In this document: positions 36,001 through 48,422 of the stretch, piece after piece | Numbering within the stretch: position 1 is the stretch's first letter | Layout of the letters: each line of letters starts with the position of its first letter | From: Rhizophagus irregularis | Lineage: Eukaryota; Glomeromycota; Glomeromycetes; Glomerales; Glomeraceae | Assembly: GCF_026210795.1 (NCBI RefSeq) | Contig: NC_089454.1 | Span: forward strand, 310,001 to 374,000 | Reading direction: 5' to 3' | Length of the DNA stretch: 64,000 bases | Position numbers and translations under genes: made by a program | Notes under the pieces: model-generated | The model's input: only the letters and a program-made list of their open reading frames with translations | What the model was told of the DNA's origin: nothing | Database searches by the model: none

Positions 36001-36993
36001 CTTTTTCAATGGACGCATATGATTAAGTTTAGAAAGTGGGTATGGGTCATTTTTGATACCGCCAATGATATTATTAAATGCGTGAGCTATTTGTTCAAGC
36101 GTTTGAACTTTATATAATTGACCAAGCATTTTCATATTTATCCACTCCAACTGTCTCGGAAAATCGAACGAATTTGATTTCGAAAGATAAAAAGTATACA
36201 ACCTTTGCTCCCATCGATATTTTTCTCTATATATATTAGAGCTTTTTTCTGAATCCTAATAAAATAATTTCAATATATTGATTGGTATATAAAATATGCT
36301 AAAAAAATTATATTTATTTACCGGATACATGAGTCCGTTATTTAACCAATCCAAATTATTTCCATCTGTAAACCAAAATATACAGGAAGTCTCATTGTGT
36401 TCTATGTAATTACCCTGAATTAAATTAAATATTAATTAATGACTCCGCAGTAAAAAGATTTTCACGTGATTAATCAAACACTTACTCTACAGAAAAAATC
36501 ATGCCATCTACATATGCGACGGAAATTTAAATACTCGAAAACCGAGTCAAGCCCTGATCCGTAGAATGACGGATCTGGTTGTAATAACTCGAGTTGTTCA
36601 AATAATTTATATAGTTTATTTTCGTCCTTTTTGTATTCCCACTATAAATACAACGATTAAATTATATTACCTTCGTTCTTTTGAATTTATCTTAGGGAGA
36701 AAAAAACCTTACCTTTATACAGTATCCTTTTTTATCAGATGATACAAGAAGATATTTGGTACGATATTGATCTCGTCTTCCATTCATGTACTATTTATTT
36801 GAAGTATCAATGATGAGGATTCGTCAAATTTATATCATATATTTTGTGAAAATTTGTTTGAGTAAATATATAAATTTTTTTGCAATACATTTACCTCTAA
36901 AAAATTCCGAATTCCATTTTTAACAACATCCAACAAAGACAATCCGTCTTGAGTCTCATCATCACAAACGTCTATAACGAATGCTATAATCAT
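33012..36993 (-). CDS. INTS6: Integrator complex subunit 6 homolog
   Basis: Predicted 934 aa from 15 exons: 36895-36993, 36713-36790, 36486-36641, 36322-36414, 35967-36255, 35747-35883, 35508-35675, 35277-35430, 35120-35202, 34872-35024, 34754-34786, 34581-34665, 34331-34482, 33316-34210 and 33012-33241. All joins keep phase. The N-terminus is a von Willebrand A-like domain (MIIAFVIDVCDDETQDG; WFTDGNNLDWL; RWEQRLYTFYL). It is followed by blocks conserved in INTS6: HIYVDPYKINGTYPIPEEYW, GQPFGYLTAVKKDEYT, LVLLPYNYIELASLL and MDWKKAFERYLHNIPWYYY. In animals the subunit helps tether phosphatase 2A to the Integrator module that terminates transcription at paused polymerase II. The metal-site motif DxSxS is not intact (DVCDD). 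The C-terminal third is Ser/Asn/Pro-rich. It lies upstream of SYS1 on the same strand. Confidence 0.85.
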
Positions 36994-38107
36994 CTTGAAA
37001 CTGCTGCGCCATTAAATTTTAACAATTAAGTTTATATTTATATGATTAAGAATAAACCTTTTATTAAATTTATTTTAAATATTATAAATAAACGTTTAAT
37101 ACAACTCACATGATTTTATGCTATACCTTCTCGATTTAAAGAAAATGAAAGAACACGTGAAGGATCATAAATTATCAACCAATATTGCTGCGCCACAATA
37201 ATTTTCCGCAGTATTATAGGACAAATTTATTAAATAAAATTTGCTGCGGTAGCAAAACTTACAAATCCCTTTTTTTTGCTCGAAATACTTAAGAATTTCA
37301 ATGTAAGATAGTCACTGCTATTACCATAAATGGAATAAAAGAAGACAATATTAAAAAAATTTTTCTTCAAATAGCAAAACTACCTTAACCCATATTAATT
37401 GAACAAAAAGAATGTAAATGAAAGTTAGCTTCACTTTCTTAAGAAAATAAAACTACCTTCAGTCACCCAATACTTGCCTTATCCTCAAGGATAAGAATTT
37501 GGGTTTTACAAATTGAAGGAAAAAAGAAAACTCAAACCCCCCAAAGAAATCATACTGGCGCAAAACGTGTGCTTTTATATTTTCTAGATCTGCCCCTTGT
37601 ACTACACAATCACGTGATATTATGCATTGTGTCATAAACTCATAAATTGGTTATTCATCAGTGGCTTTACGATCACATGACAGTATAATATTTGGTTAAG
37701 CCTTAAAGCAAAGAAAATCGAAAAGCCCTTATTATAAATAAAGCAATCGTCTTATCTTTAATTATTCACTTTAATTAGTAACACTTTTTTTTTTGTTCTT
37801 AAACAAACATGGTTGTTTTGTTGCAATAATTCTTATTAATTTAAATTTGTAAATAAACAATACATATATATCTACATGAGCAATCTCGACAAAATCACAT
37901 CCCTCAAATTACAAAAATTAATAAATGTTCTTTGATAAGGATATTAAGCACCCTTGCACCTAAATTCAAAAAAATTAAAAAAAAAAATTGTATATATAGA
38001 GTCCGTTCTCTCTTCCCAAGAAGAAATTGTAATAAAAATAAACCAAAGAATTGATTGTAAAAGATATTAAATAAAAATATTACAAATAGTTTACGAATCT
38101 ATAACGC
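36994..38107. other. Spacer between INTS6 and SYS1 genes
   Basis: About 1.1 kb. It holds the promoter of INTS6 (side of 36994) and the 3' UTR of the SYS1 gene. No reading frame or repeat was recognised. Confidence 0.45.
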
Positions 38108-38883
38108 TTATCCACCAACTTCTATTTCTTCCATCGGTACCATCTCATACCTATCTCTTTCCACATCAGCACTTGTTTTTGTTTTTACTGCTATACTACT
38201 ACCACTAGCACCACTAGCCCCTTCTCCTATATCATCACTTAATGGAATTGGTTCCATCTCTTTTCTCATACAATAAATTTCACCACCAAAAATCATTATG
38301 CAACACGTTGTCACATTTAAAGCCCACCATATAAATGTTGTAGGTACATGACCAGAATAATAAGTAGTTATTAATAAATGAAAGAAATGCAAAGTCAAAC
38401 TAAAATCTAAAACAAGTCTTGCTCGTTGTATAAGTCGTACGAGTATAAATATTCTAAGTATAAATTGAGATAGCGTTTAATAATGAATACAACAAACTTA
38501 AAATTAAATAAATATCGTTTTTTCTCGCATTAGGAAAACAAACTAAATACATTAGAAAGTCTAACTCACCCAACTACGGAATTTGCTATCCATGCGAACC
38601 CTATCGTCCATCCTAATACTGTATCTGCTCTAAACTCTCGATAGTCTAATAAGTGATCTAATGTTATATCAGTTCCTGTTATTAGAAGAGTGAAAAGTGT
38701 AATAATAGAGATAGAAGTATAATACAGAGTTTGCAAAGCAATAATCTAAATAAATATATATTGACAACATAATTAGTTTAAGAGGGTTCAATTTTCACCC
38801 GACTGTCTAGACTCCTATTTTACCTGAGAAATGATGAGAAGAGGATCCCAAACCGTTGTTCTAAATGTTTGAATCCTACGCAT
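38108..38883 (-). CDS. SYS1: Golgi membrane protein SYS1
   Basis: Predicted 193 aa from three exons: 38824-38883, 38570-38745 and 38108-38453, GT-AG and in phase, starting MRRIQTFRTTVWDPLLIISQ. SYS1 is a four-pass Golgi protein that recruits the small GTPase ARFRP1/Arl3 and so Arl1 and golgins. Family blocks are present in order: WDPLLIISQIIALQTLYY (TM1), DHLLDYREFRADTVLGWTIG, RLIQRARLVLDFSLTLHFFH, then TTYYSGHVPTTFIWWALN and GEIYCMRKEMEPI. An acidic Gly/Ser tail of about 50 residues extends beyond the usual end of the family. Identification is firm. Confidence 0.92.
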
Positions 38884-39135
38884 TGAAGAATGTATTCTAT
38901 GAGAATAAGAAAAATAGGAAAAGAAAAATAAGAAGAAAAAATTTTAAATAAATTATTTTTTAAGCTGTGGCAGTGATAGTGGTATAATGCGCAGTTAATT
39001 TTTAACTTCAGTCATGTGAAATTTATATTTATAGACATTGGTAGATCAACTTGCAAGTAACAATAAACGTTAATCATATGATGCTTTATTAATTAATTTC
39101 ATATTATTAGGGATAAACAAATAGACAATAGATCT

Positions 39136-41054
39136 TTACAAGGAATCGAAAACCATTAATTCTGTATCAAGTTTACGTAGGTTAGGCTTAATTGAATAAA
39201 TAAATATAAGCGAAAAATATGAGTGTATGATTGTTATAAATTCAAACATTAAGAAAAAATTTTTTAATATTACATGTACCGTTTGAATAGTTTGCCTTTC
39301 CAAATTACGTTTTAGCTCTTGTTCCATTACACTCTTTTGATAACTATCCCAATCCACAGCAAAGATATCTTCTGAGACTTTTGCTTCAATCGATTGTGTA
39401 CCGGTATTATCGTCTTCATCCAAATTGATTAGAGGTAACACTTCCACTGGAGTTACTTCAATATTTGTTTCAGATATTACTTCATGATTAACTTTAGAAT
39501 CCGATTCAGGATTCACGTTAGGATTCGCTTCAACTTCAGAACTTATTTCAGTTACTTCGGGAGTTACTTTAGGATTTATCTCAGGGTTTATATTGGGAGT
39601 TACTTTGGGAACTTCGGATGCCACTTCAAGATCGACTACTTCAGTCTTTAATTCTTCATTCGTACTAATGATTTTATTATGGTTAATGATACTGATATTT
39701 AATTAATTCATAAAAATAAATAAATAAATATGTAAAAAACAAACCCTTTTGCAGTTAAATCACGAATGTTTATCGTGATCTGTAAAATAAAAGAATATAT
39801 TATTATAAAATTTAAACAACGCTTCGAAGTTTGAATATTAAATTACCACATGTGGGTGTTCTGAATTAATAATTGTCTTTTGTTGTTCTTTTGGTGATTC
39901 TGATTTATTAATCTTTTGTGAAAATTCACATGTCGATACCTTAATTTAAAAAAACATGAATAAAGCGATATAAATAAAAAATGTGTTTAATGATTAAAAA
40001 AAAAGGTATAATTACTTCTTGAGTATTATTATTATTTAATTCGTTATTTATATTTAACGGCGAGACCTAAAATAAATTTAGTTAATGAAAAATAATTGAA
40101 CTTTGGATTTCTTAAATATGTATGGATTAAAATTAAAAATATTTACTGGCGCTGTCGCGTTTTTTGCGTTTTTTGTATCCTTTTGATCAGATTGATCAGA
40201 TTCGAGAGATTCATATTTGTCATGAGTCCATACTTGATCCGGCTCATTATTATTTATACTTTTCTGAAATACAATTAAAAAAATAATAATAATAATATAA
40301 AATATATAAGATCAAAAGAATAAAATTAGAATTTTAAGAATATTATAATTAAAGAAATGTTACTGGTTCATATTTAGTATGTGATCCATCGTCACTACTG
40401 GCGTATGAAGCAGATCTAGACTTTGGCGGACGATAAATGTTGTCTGTAGAATATTTACGAACCCTAGAGAAATTTTCCTTATGATTTTGATATTCACATT
40501 TTTCTCTGATATTCTCTTTAGTATAATCACAATCGCTTCCAGATGAAGTTGATGAGTTTCGAGGTTCTTCCGCAATTGGATTATCTTCTTCCCATTGATT
40601 ACCTAATGAAATATTATTTAATTAAAAACAATTTTCATGATAAGCATTTAACATAACTCGAAAACTTACATTTATTCGATTCATCATCAGTACGATAATT
40701 ACAATTACGATCTTGATAATCATCTTTAGAATTCGAATTTGGCATAGTATGACGACGATAAACATTTGGTCTATCATGATGTCTATTATCAAGCGTCCAG
40801 ACGCCCCTTCCTCTTACACTTCGACCGCGTTGTGATTGAGACCATGATTCTCTTCTTGGTCTTTGAATTAATGAATCATTAATTTTATCGGGTTCTTCCT
40901 AAAAATTATTATTTATTAAAGGAAAGAAAAAAATTTTTTTTTTTTTAACTTGAGAAACCAATATTATTTCAAATTAACAAAAACTCACAGGAGTTTTTAG
41001 ATTTAAAGCTGTCGCGTTCCAACTTCTAAACTGTTGTGGCTTCTTACGATACAT
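39136..41054 (-). CDS. Low-complexity protein of unknown function
   Basis: Predicted 430 aa from nine exons: 40989-41054, 40670-40898, 40364-40602, 40147-40263, 40016-40066, 39847-39939, 39745-39779, 39280-39691 and 39136-39186, all in phase. It begins MYRKKPQQFRSWNATALNLK, followed by an Arg-rich region (QRGRSVRGRGVWTLDNR) and acidic, Ser/Asn-rich stretches. A degenerate repeat of VTPEINP / NPNVNP type follows, then a more conserved-looking segment, EDIFAVDWDSYQKSVMEQEL, and the end PNLRKLDTELMVFDSL. There is no signal peptide or membrane segment. The RGRG patch could bind RNA, but this is only a possibility. I do not recognise the family. It sits head-to-tail with SYS1, with 252 bp between them. 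Confidence 0.7.
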
Positions 41055-44000
41055 ATTCTCGTTTTGAAGAATGAAAAAGGTTTGAAGATATGATAGTGGG
41101 AATATTTTTGCTATTTATTGATTTTTTGGGGGATGAATATCGAGAGGGCCTTCTTTTAAGGGATAGTTTCACTAAATTAATGGTAATGAATTGTAGACAA
41201 AAAGTTCACAAGATCTATAACTTTTATCCATTAAAAGCAAAAACTAGCAATCAAACAAGAATATTGTAATACAATCAACGGTTATTGTTTTCAAAACCAG
41301 TTAGATTTTCATACTATTTTTGAAATTTAAACTACTGATGATAAGAGAAAAGCCATTTTCGGATATGATATTTTAATGCATGTATTAGTTACTATTTATT
41401 TATTTCAATTAAAAAAAATGTTAAACCCTTTCAGTTTAGTAATTTTTATTATTAGAACCTTTGTTTTTTTTTTTGTTTTATTTGTTATTGAATAACCAGG
41501 AGTAATTATGGTCGACAATCAAAAAATGATGCAATGTATTATCATTATCGATATTCACGTGATTTATTATTACATCCCGTATTAAAATTGAAGTAGGATC
41601 TAAAGTATTGGTATTCTTCATCATTTGAAAATAAAACATTTAATTTACATTTTGAGAACAGTGTTTAAATCTTAAATCTTCAAAATCATTCAATTATAAA
41701 TATTAGAATCTTTGATATCAAAACGTAAATAATATTAAATCTTTGTAAATCTTCGATAAATTACAAACAGGTGAGTAAGTAGGATTTCACACTCTCTTTA
41801 TAAAGGCTTGGTGGCCGCGTTATTGCTAAGCTTTCATTTTATTGGATCATGAAATTTTCACTGATAATCGAGGCTAACAATTTCCGTTGAGGCTTAATTT
41901 TTAGATTTTTAGTATAAGCCCAAAATTGAGTATCAAAAATACTTGAATTAAATCATTAAAAGGGGTTTCAATAAATATTATCACGTAAATTGTATTTAAA
42001 TCATTTAATCAAATTATCCTTAAGATATCAGGACGCAAATGACGAGTGTATGCCTATGCAAACTTATGCAACTTACGCAAGCTTACGCCAAACATATTTT
42101 ATACCATTTTCATGCTTTCATGCTTTTACTCTTTTAAAAAAAAGGGGGGTGGATAAAATATGGATCTTTTATAAATTTTATCACTTATCCAAAATTTGGG
42201 TGTTGAGTATTGACCAATCAAATTGTGAATTCTTTGAAATTTTTCTACGCAGGAAATGCTATTGTTTTATTTAACTTGTATCACATACTTTGATTAAAAT
42301 AATCGTCAACAAAAGCTTTTGTTCAAATAACTTTTTTGGATAAAATACGCAATAAATTTACTTTTTAATACTTAATATGGTTAAAAAGTTGAAAACAAAA
42401 ACCACTTTATGTTATGACTTTATTAAGATTTTATTGACAAAGAATCCATGTACTGTAAGTCATATATTAATCACGTGATAAATTAGAAATATTTATTTCA
42501 TTACATGAAAATCTCTCTATTCTGACATTACGAGTTTACGTCATAAAAAACCTTTTGTTTCCCAAACTGGAATCGTTCTAGTGAGAGGAGGGTCCCTTCA
42601 CTTAGAAAATACCCCATAGCTCTGCCCTAATTCCAAGATATTTGACATGGGGTACACCTCGTATCGAAATTTAAAAATGTCAAATTTTAAAAATTAGGTA
42701 ACCATAAAAAAAGTGGGACACAGCATACACACACAGAGTATTGAAAAGTTTTTAAACTAGTGTAAAATATTTATGGTTAGATCAAATGAATATCAATATC
42801 TCTTTCATATTTTTATTACCTTTATTTGATACCGTGTCATCATGATTGACTTTATATTGGCTTTTAGATATATCTTATATTTTACATCGTTTTCAAATAT
42901 AATGACGAATCTTCTTTTTTTTTGACCTTTGACAAGATTTAGACCAGTCTCTTTCTTTGGCCCATCTTTTAATCATACCTTCAGATTCCTAATGTGAAAA
43001 TTACATACGCTGAAATATAACTTAAAATAGTTCCTTTTCTATATATTTCTTTTATAAATTTTACCTATATTCTTAATTGCCGCAAGTAGTGGCCATTTAA
43101 AACTCGTTTAATTTATGAAATTTTTATAAAATAGTGTATCAATTTGACATATAATAAACATATATATATACATATTTTTAATTTAACATTAAATTTGGTC
43201 TTTTATTATTTATAACAATAATAATAATAAATTTATTTGTTATATTATTAAATTACTAATAAGGTATTAGGATATTAATATAATTTTTATTAAATTTATA
43301 TATATATAATTTGTATATTAATTCTAGTTAAAATTAATTACTAGTATATTTTACTAAAAATAAACAATTCTTTATTATTATAAAGGTTATTCTTTTTATA
43401 TAATAATATATAAATTTATTTTATTTTAAGTTGTCAATATAAAAATTAAAAAGTTATTAAACAAACTTTCTATTGAAATAAAAAAAAAGTTGTTAATTAT
43501 GCAAAATATATAGCAAAAAAATATATAGTAATAATCTTAATTTATTTAGTATAATTAAATATTGGATTAAAATAAATATAAATTGAATAATTAATAAAAT
43601 AAATGATAAAAAAAAAAGGAAAATTAATAATTAAAATAATTAGTAACAATTATAATTTTAATACTTTTAATAAAAAATAATAATAGTATAGTAATTTTTA
43701 TTCTTTTATTATCAAATTATCTTACAATATATTATTTACTATAGATATATTGAAAATAATAGCAATATATATTTTGTAAAAAAAAGATAAATCAGTTTAA
43801 TACTTAATAATATCCGATATTCCATAGGATCATGTAAAGCAAAATTTTATAGTTATCTGATAGTATTTTATATGCAATATCAAATATAAAATTTATTTCA
43901 TTATTATTTATACACGTAATAAAATTATATTTATATACATTATCAATTCTATAAGCTAATTAATGAAAGAAAGAAAATAGGTGATAAGATTATATTTTGT

Positions 44001-44058
44001 TAGACTATTAATAAACTATTTATACATGATCATTGAGGCCTTTCGGATATAAAATTTA

Positions 44059-44195
44059 TCTAATAGAAAATGATTACATTATTTTTACTTATTACAAGAA
44101 AATGATTGGCTGAATAAGCCACTTCATGCCTTATTTTCAGCCAATCATTTACCTTCCATAAGTAAAAATAATGTTATTTACTCTTTTCCATCAGA
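44059..44195. mobile_element. 137-bp palindromic MITE, TA-flanked
   Basis: The arms AATGATTGGCTGAA and TTCAGCCAATCATT, with outer ACATTATTTTTACTTA and TAAGTAAAAATAATGT, form a long hairpin. The ends TCTAATAGAAAA and TTTTCCATCAGA are inverted with two mismatches. TA flanks both sides (44057-44058 and 44196-44197). Confidence 0.65.
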
Positions 44196-44553
44196 TAATA
44201 ATATATTATATTTATGAATCAATTTATATGGAATACTAATTCTAACCAAAAAATTATAATTTTGGCTAGAATTAAAAAATACACATTTTTTTAAAAAAAT
44301 TTCAATTTAAATAATAAATGTGTAAAACAAATCTAAATAAATACTAATTATACTAAAATTTTGAAAATTTAGCTAAAAAAAAATCTTTTTAAAACAAAAA
44401 TTGTATTTTACTTTTTACTGTTAAAATTAAACTTTCCTGTTTTTCTTAAAAACTATTTAAATAACAGTTTTTTATAATTTAAGGAAAACTTATTTTACTT
44501 ATAAATTTACATATAATAATGATATTTATATTATGAAAGGTCTTGTAGTCTTT

Positions 44554-44596
44554 ACTCGCTTAGACTGAGAGAACGGAATCTCCTCTAAGAACGAGT
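44554..44596. other. 43-nt hairpin
   Basis: ACTCGCTTAGA pairs with TCTAAGAACGAGT, and an inner GAGA..TCTC pair lies between them. The stem is more GC-rich than its AT-rich surroundings. It may be a small structured RNA, a terminator-like structure or a repeat remnant. I cannot tell which. Confidence 0.3.
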
Positions 44597-44839
44597 ATGC
44601 ATGTATGATGTATAAACGCAAAAAGTACTCTCATAGCATAATAACTGCCTAACAGTATACACATGGGATCTTTGTAAGAAGATAACAAGTGGTTTAAAAT
44701 TTATTAAATTAGATTAGAACTTTTGTATACACTTGTATGTATAATATAAATTATTTTTTTTCTAATAAAGTTTTAAATATGCTGCAGTCAGCAAAAAAAA
44801 AAGAAAGATATTTATATTATAAATATAATAATATCTTAA

Positions 44840-45177
44840 GAAAAAATGTATTTGTAACAGCCTGTTACATATCTTATTTGTAACATCCTTTTTTTATTTT
44901 TTTTTAATAATAAATTTAATATGTGTTTCACAAATAAAATTTTTATATGCAAAATTTAATTTGGAAAACTTTTACTTAATGTAATTAAGATAGTTTCATA
45001 GACAAAATTTTAAGTTATAAGCAGTTTCTTGAAATTTTTTAAAAAATTCTTTTCTCTTAGTTACACGACTGATCTTTTGTTTTTGTTTACATTACGCCTG
45101 ATCTTAAATTTTAATTGGATAAAATTGGGGTTGTTACAAATAAGACGCGTAACAGGCTGTTACAATTAGATTTATCC
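44840..45177 (-). mobile_element. 338-bp inverted-repeat element, copy 2
   Basis: End-to-end homologous to 6225-6562 in reverse orientation and of identical length. It starts GAAAAAATGTATTTGTAACA and ends AATTAGATTTATCC. Most differences are single-base changes (for example GTAATTAAGATAG here against the complement of CTGTCTTAAGTAC in copy 1). The flanking sequences outside the 338 bp differ between copies, which fixes the element ends. Confidence 0.8.
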
Positions 45178-46309
45178 ATATTTTAATTAAAAATTTTAGA
45201 AATTCAAAAAATATTTTTATATATAGTAATAATCACTACTGGTAATATTTAGCAATATCCAAGAAAATTAAAGAATTGAAATTTTACCTTTAAAATTTCT
45301 TTTTAAAGACATTTAAAAAGCCAAAAATTTACAAAAAATAAAATTGAAATATTAGTTAACTGCTAACATTTTGTTTAAATAAAATAAAAAAATAGAATTT
45401 TAAAGTATTACTTTTAAAATTCTATCCAGAAGCTGAAAATCTAAAAAAAAATAAAAGAATATTAGAAACGTTTTTTTATAAAAATAAAAAAAACATGTTT
45501 TATAATAAAAAATTTATTATAAAAACTTATCATGTTAAAGTTTCAAAAATTTTAGAGTACAAGAACTTATAAAATAAAATAAAAAAATATTAGAAATATT
45601 CTTTAAAAAATAAAAAATATTGAAGTTTTGCAATAAAATTATTATGAAATTTATCATGTTAAAACTTTAATATTAGAATTTACAAATTAAATAAAAGAAC
45701 ATTAGAAATATTTTTTTATAAAATAAAAAAAAAATTTTTATTTTGCAACAAAAATCATTATAAAACTTACTATTTTGATTTTATTAAAGTACTAAAACTT
45801 ATAAAAAAAAATGTTAACTACCATTTTGTTAAAACTTTACCTACTATTAAGATAAGTTTTCCTATAGCTTAAGATAAAGTTTATATATAAAACTCTTTAA
45901 AAATCCTACTATAAAAGGAAATTTTATGTTACATTGTTGTGATGTTTTCCTTTTAAGGCCAGACCAATTGGATAATGTGTTTAACGTAACATCTTGGCCA
46001 AAATTTAGAGGGGGGAGAGGTAAATAATCAACACCAAATTTTAAACACCATATAAAAAATTTTGATGGCTAGTATAAGTATAAAAAAAAATAATTTTAAA
46101 TTTATAAAAATGTAAATATTTGTATTATTTATATTTGTAATTGAATAAATACTTAAAAGAAAATTAGTAAATTTATTTGCATTGCAGATTCGTAAAATTA
46201 TATTATTCAGTTTGATTTATGATTTACTTGATTAATGCTACAATAAAATATTTATTGGTCGTACTTTTGTTTTTTAGTTTGTATTGGCATTTGATAAAAA
46301 AAATCCACC

Positions 46310-48420
46310 CAACTGTCTTGTACTACAATAAAATATTTATTGGTCATTGCTTTTTAGTTTTTAAACAGATAAGCATTCGATAAAAAAAATCCAGCCCTTT
46401 ATCTTGGCAACCTGCATATAAAGAGAGTATTGATTTATATTTTTCCATTAGTGAATCCAGCTTGTCCTGTAAATCATCTATCTGTTGATCCACAATGGTA
46501 GCACCAATCAGAATGGACTTTTTGACAAGAATAGTAAGTAAATTCCATTGGTATTTTACAACAAATTTTCTCCTAAACAAACACTTTATCAAACAAGTTG
46601 TGATTCTGTGGAAAAACGGTAGATCCACATGTATAAGGCTAGTTTCTATAGTAGTTCAATCTCGCACCATCTTGTTCGCAGAAGCTGCCTCCCACTAAAT
46701 AAGCAACGTACCTTTCGAACATTCATTACAAATTATGAATTCACGAACCTTAGGTATTAATATACAATCCTGATGGTCAATATTTCCGTACCAGTAGCAG
46801 TAATTTTTTTAGATGGTTGATGCTCATCAGTCGTAAGTTTATTATACACCATAGAAAAATTGGCATAATAATCAGAATCATGAGCTATATATTATTAGTT
46901 TAATATTCTGATTTGGTAATATTGAAATCAAATTAAATCGTACCTGCTGGCGTTGGGTCTGGAAGAAAATCAAGAGATTCAAAAACTTCTTGTGGTGTTC
47001 GTGGCATATTACAAATTTTACATTTAATGTTGCCACATTTTTTTATCTACTAAAACAATGTATTTTATACTACTCAAGTTAATGAATTTTAATGAATTGA
47101 TGTTAATTAAAACTAAAATCAAATTATTGTAAATTTTGAATTCATAAACCTATAAATACATACTTGGAATGAATAAGTCTGAATTTGCCAATGTGTTTGA
47201 ATAAAGTTTTGTAAATCAGAATATTGTTGAAGTATTGATTGTGTAGTTTCATCACAACGCAAAGTTGAATCAATTGAAATAATTGCCTACAATAAAAGAT
47301 TATAATAAGCTATTTGAGTTTAACAAAAAAATTATTTAATTCTGAAATTACCTCAAAAAATCATGCAATTTCTTCATCATCTGCAGGACTTTTACATATA
47401 AAATTTTTGTTATCTAATACTAATCTTTCTGTTTGCCTATTTAGAAACTGCTGAATAGATTTAATTGAATTTCTAAGTTCACTTTCTAATTGTGAATTGT
47501 TTTTAGCAACTAAACGAATTTCTTCTAGTGTATTTTTTCTAGAAAACAAATCTTCTATTTCGCTACTCATCTGATCTCTAAGGAGAGCCACGCCTTGTAA
47601 ATCAAGATTTAAAATTGACATTATTCTTTCAGCTGGATTTGTCCAACTTTGTGCTGGGGCTGTTCTCATTGCTATTAACATATCAAAATTATCACGAATA
47701 AACAAACACAGAAGAGACACTTAAACAGATCCATAAGTTGTTCGATGGTCAGGCCCTCCATCAGTATAAAGACACATGATAGGTGGAATTTCAGTAGAAT
47801 TAAGATAGTAATCAGAAAGTGTAAAAAAGAATTTTGTGGAATGGCAAATTCCAGAACTAGATTCAAAAACTGTTTTTGTATGAAGTATAGACTTTTCCAT
47901 GATAAAATGATTCTGAAATGGAGGCAGGTATCTTACATAAAAGTATTACTGAAGGTGTCAAGGATAATTTTGTAAAGTCATGATCACTTGCTGCCAAAAT
48001 TGTGTTATCAGATATCAATGATTTCCTATTATGAACTCCAGTTGAGGTAGCAACTTCTTCACCAATTGCTACTTTGTGCTTGTCATTAGCATAAATAAAT
48101 ACTGTGTACTTTTGATACTTAATAGCAAATTCACGTAAATAACGAAAATATCCAGCACAATAATGACTGTCTGAATGATCTTTTCTTAACAGACGTTCTT
48201 GAACTTTATATCTGATATTAAATTTTCCAGTATAATTAATTGCTGAATGTGCTAGAGTATTTTTTGGAGTGAATTGAACATGAATCCATTCATCACTAGG
48301 AATGTTGATTTCTAAAGGAAGAGGATTTCCAAGCCTGGTTTGCAATCAGGATATTATTGATTCTTGCAAATCTCTAATTGAAAGAACTATTGGCATATAA
48401 AGAGTAGAACCATGACACCT
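46310..48420 (-). pseudogene. Broken DDE transposase of a repeated family
   Basis: The minus-strand frame from about 48410 reads MPIVLSIRDLQESIIS, a TGA, then LQTRLGNPLPLEINIPSDEW. It continues to FIYANDKHKVAIGEEV and LTPSVILLCKIPASISESFY. One base is missing near 47866. The shifted frame has MCLYTDGGPDHRTTYGSV, a TAA where CAA is expected, then AMRTAPAQSWTNPAERIMSI. The D of ANDKH, the D of YTDGG and the E of NPAER form a plausible DDE triad. A TGA follows near 47361. Further exons carry a Cys cluster (KKCGNIKCKIC) and end in decayed sequence to 46344. I recognise it as a high-copy Rhizophagus family, but its superfamily is not assigned. A 641-bp element lies directly upstream of the surviving 5' end. 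Confidence 0.7.
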
Positions 48421-48422
48421 AT

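Larger units (their letters stand above)
41055..46309. other. Gene-free stretch of 5.2 kb
   Basis: Strongly AT-rich, especially 43000-44000 and 45200-45900. It contains the MITE at 44059-44195, a hairpin at 44554-44596 and the second 338-bp element at 44840-45177. The open frame at 41990-42274 has no recognisable content and is not called. Confidence 0.55.

Noticed and set aside
41990-42274. 94-aa plus-strand frame in the gene-free stretch
   Set aside because: No recognisable domain, no coding-like codon pattern and no neighbouring exons.
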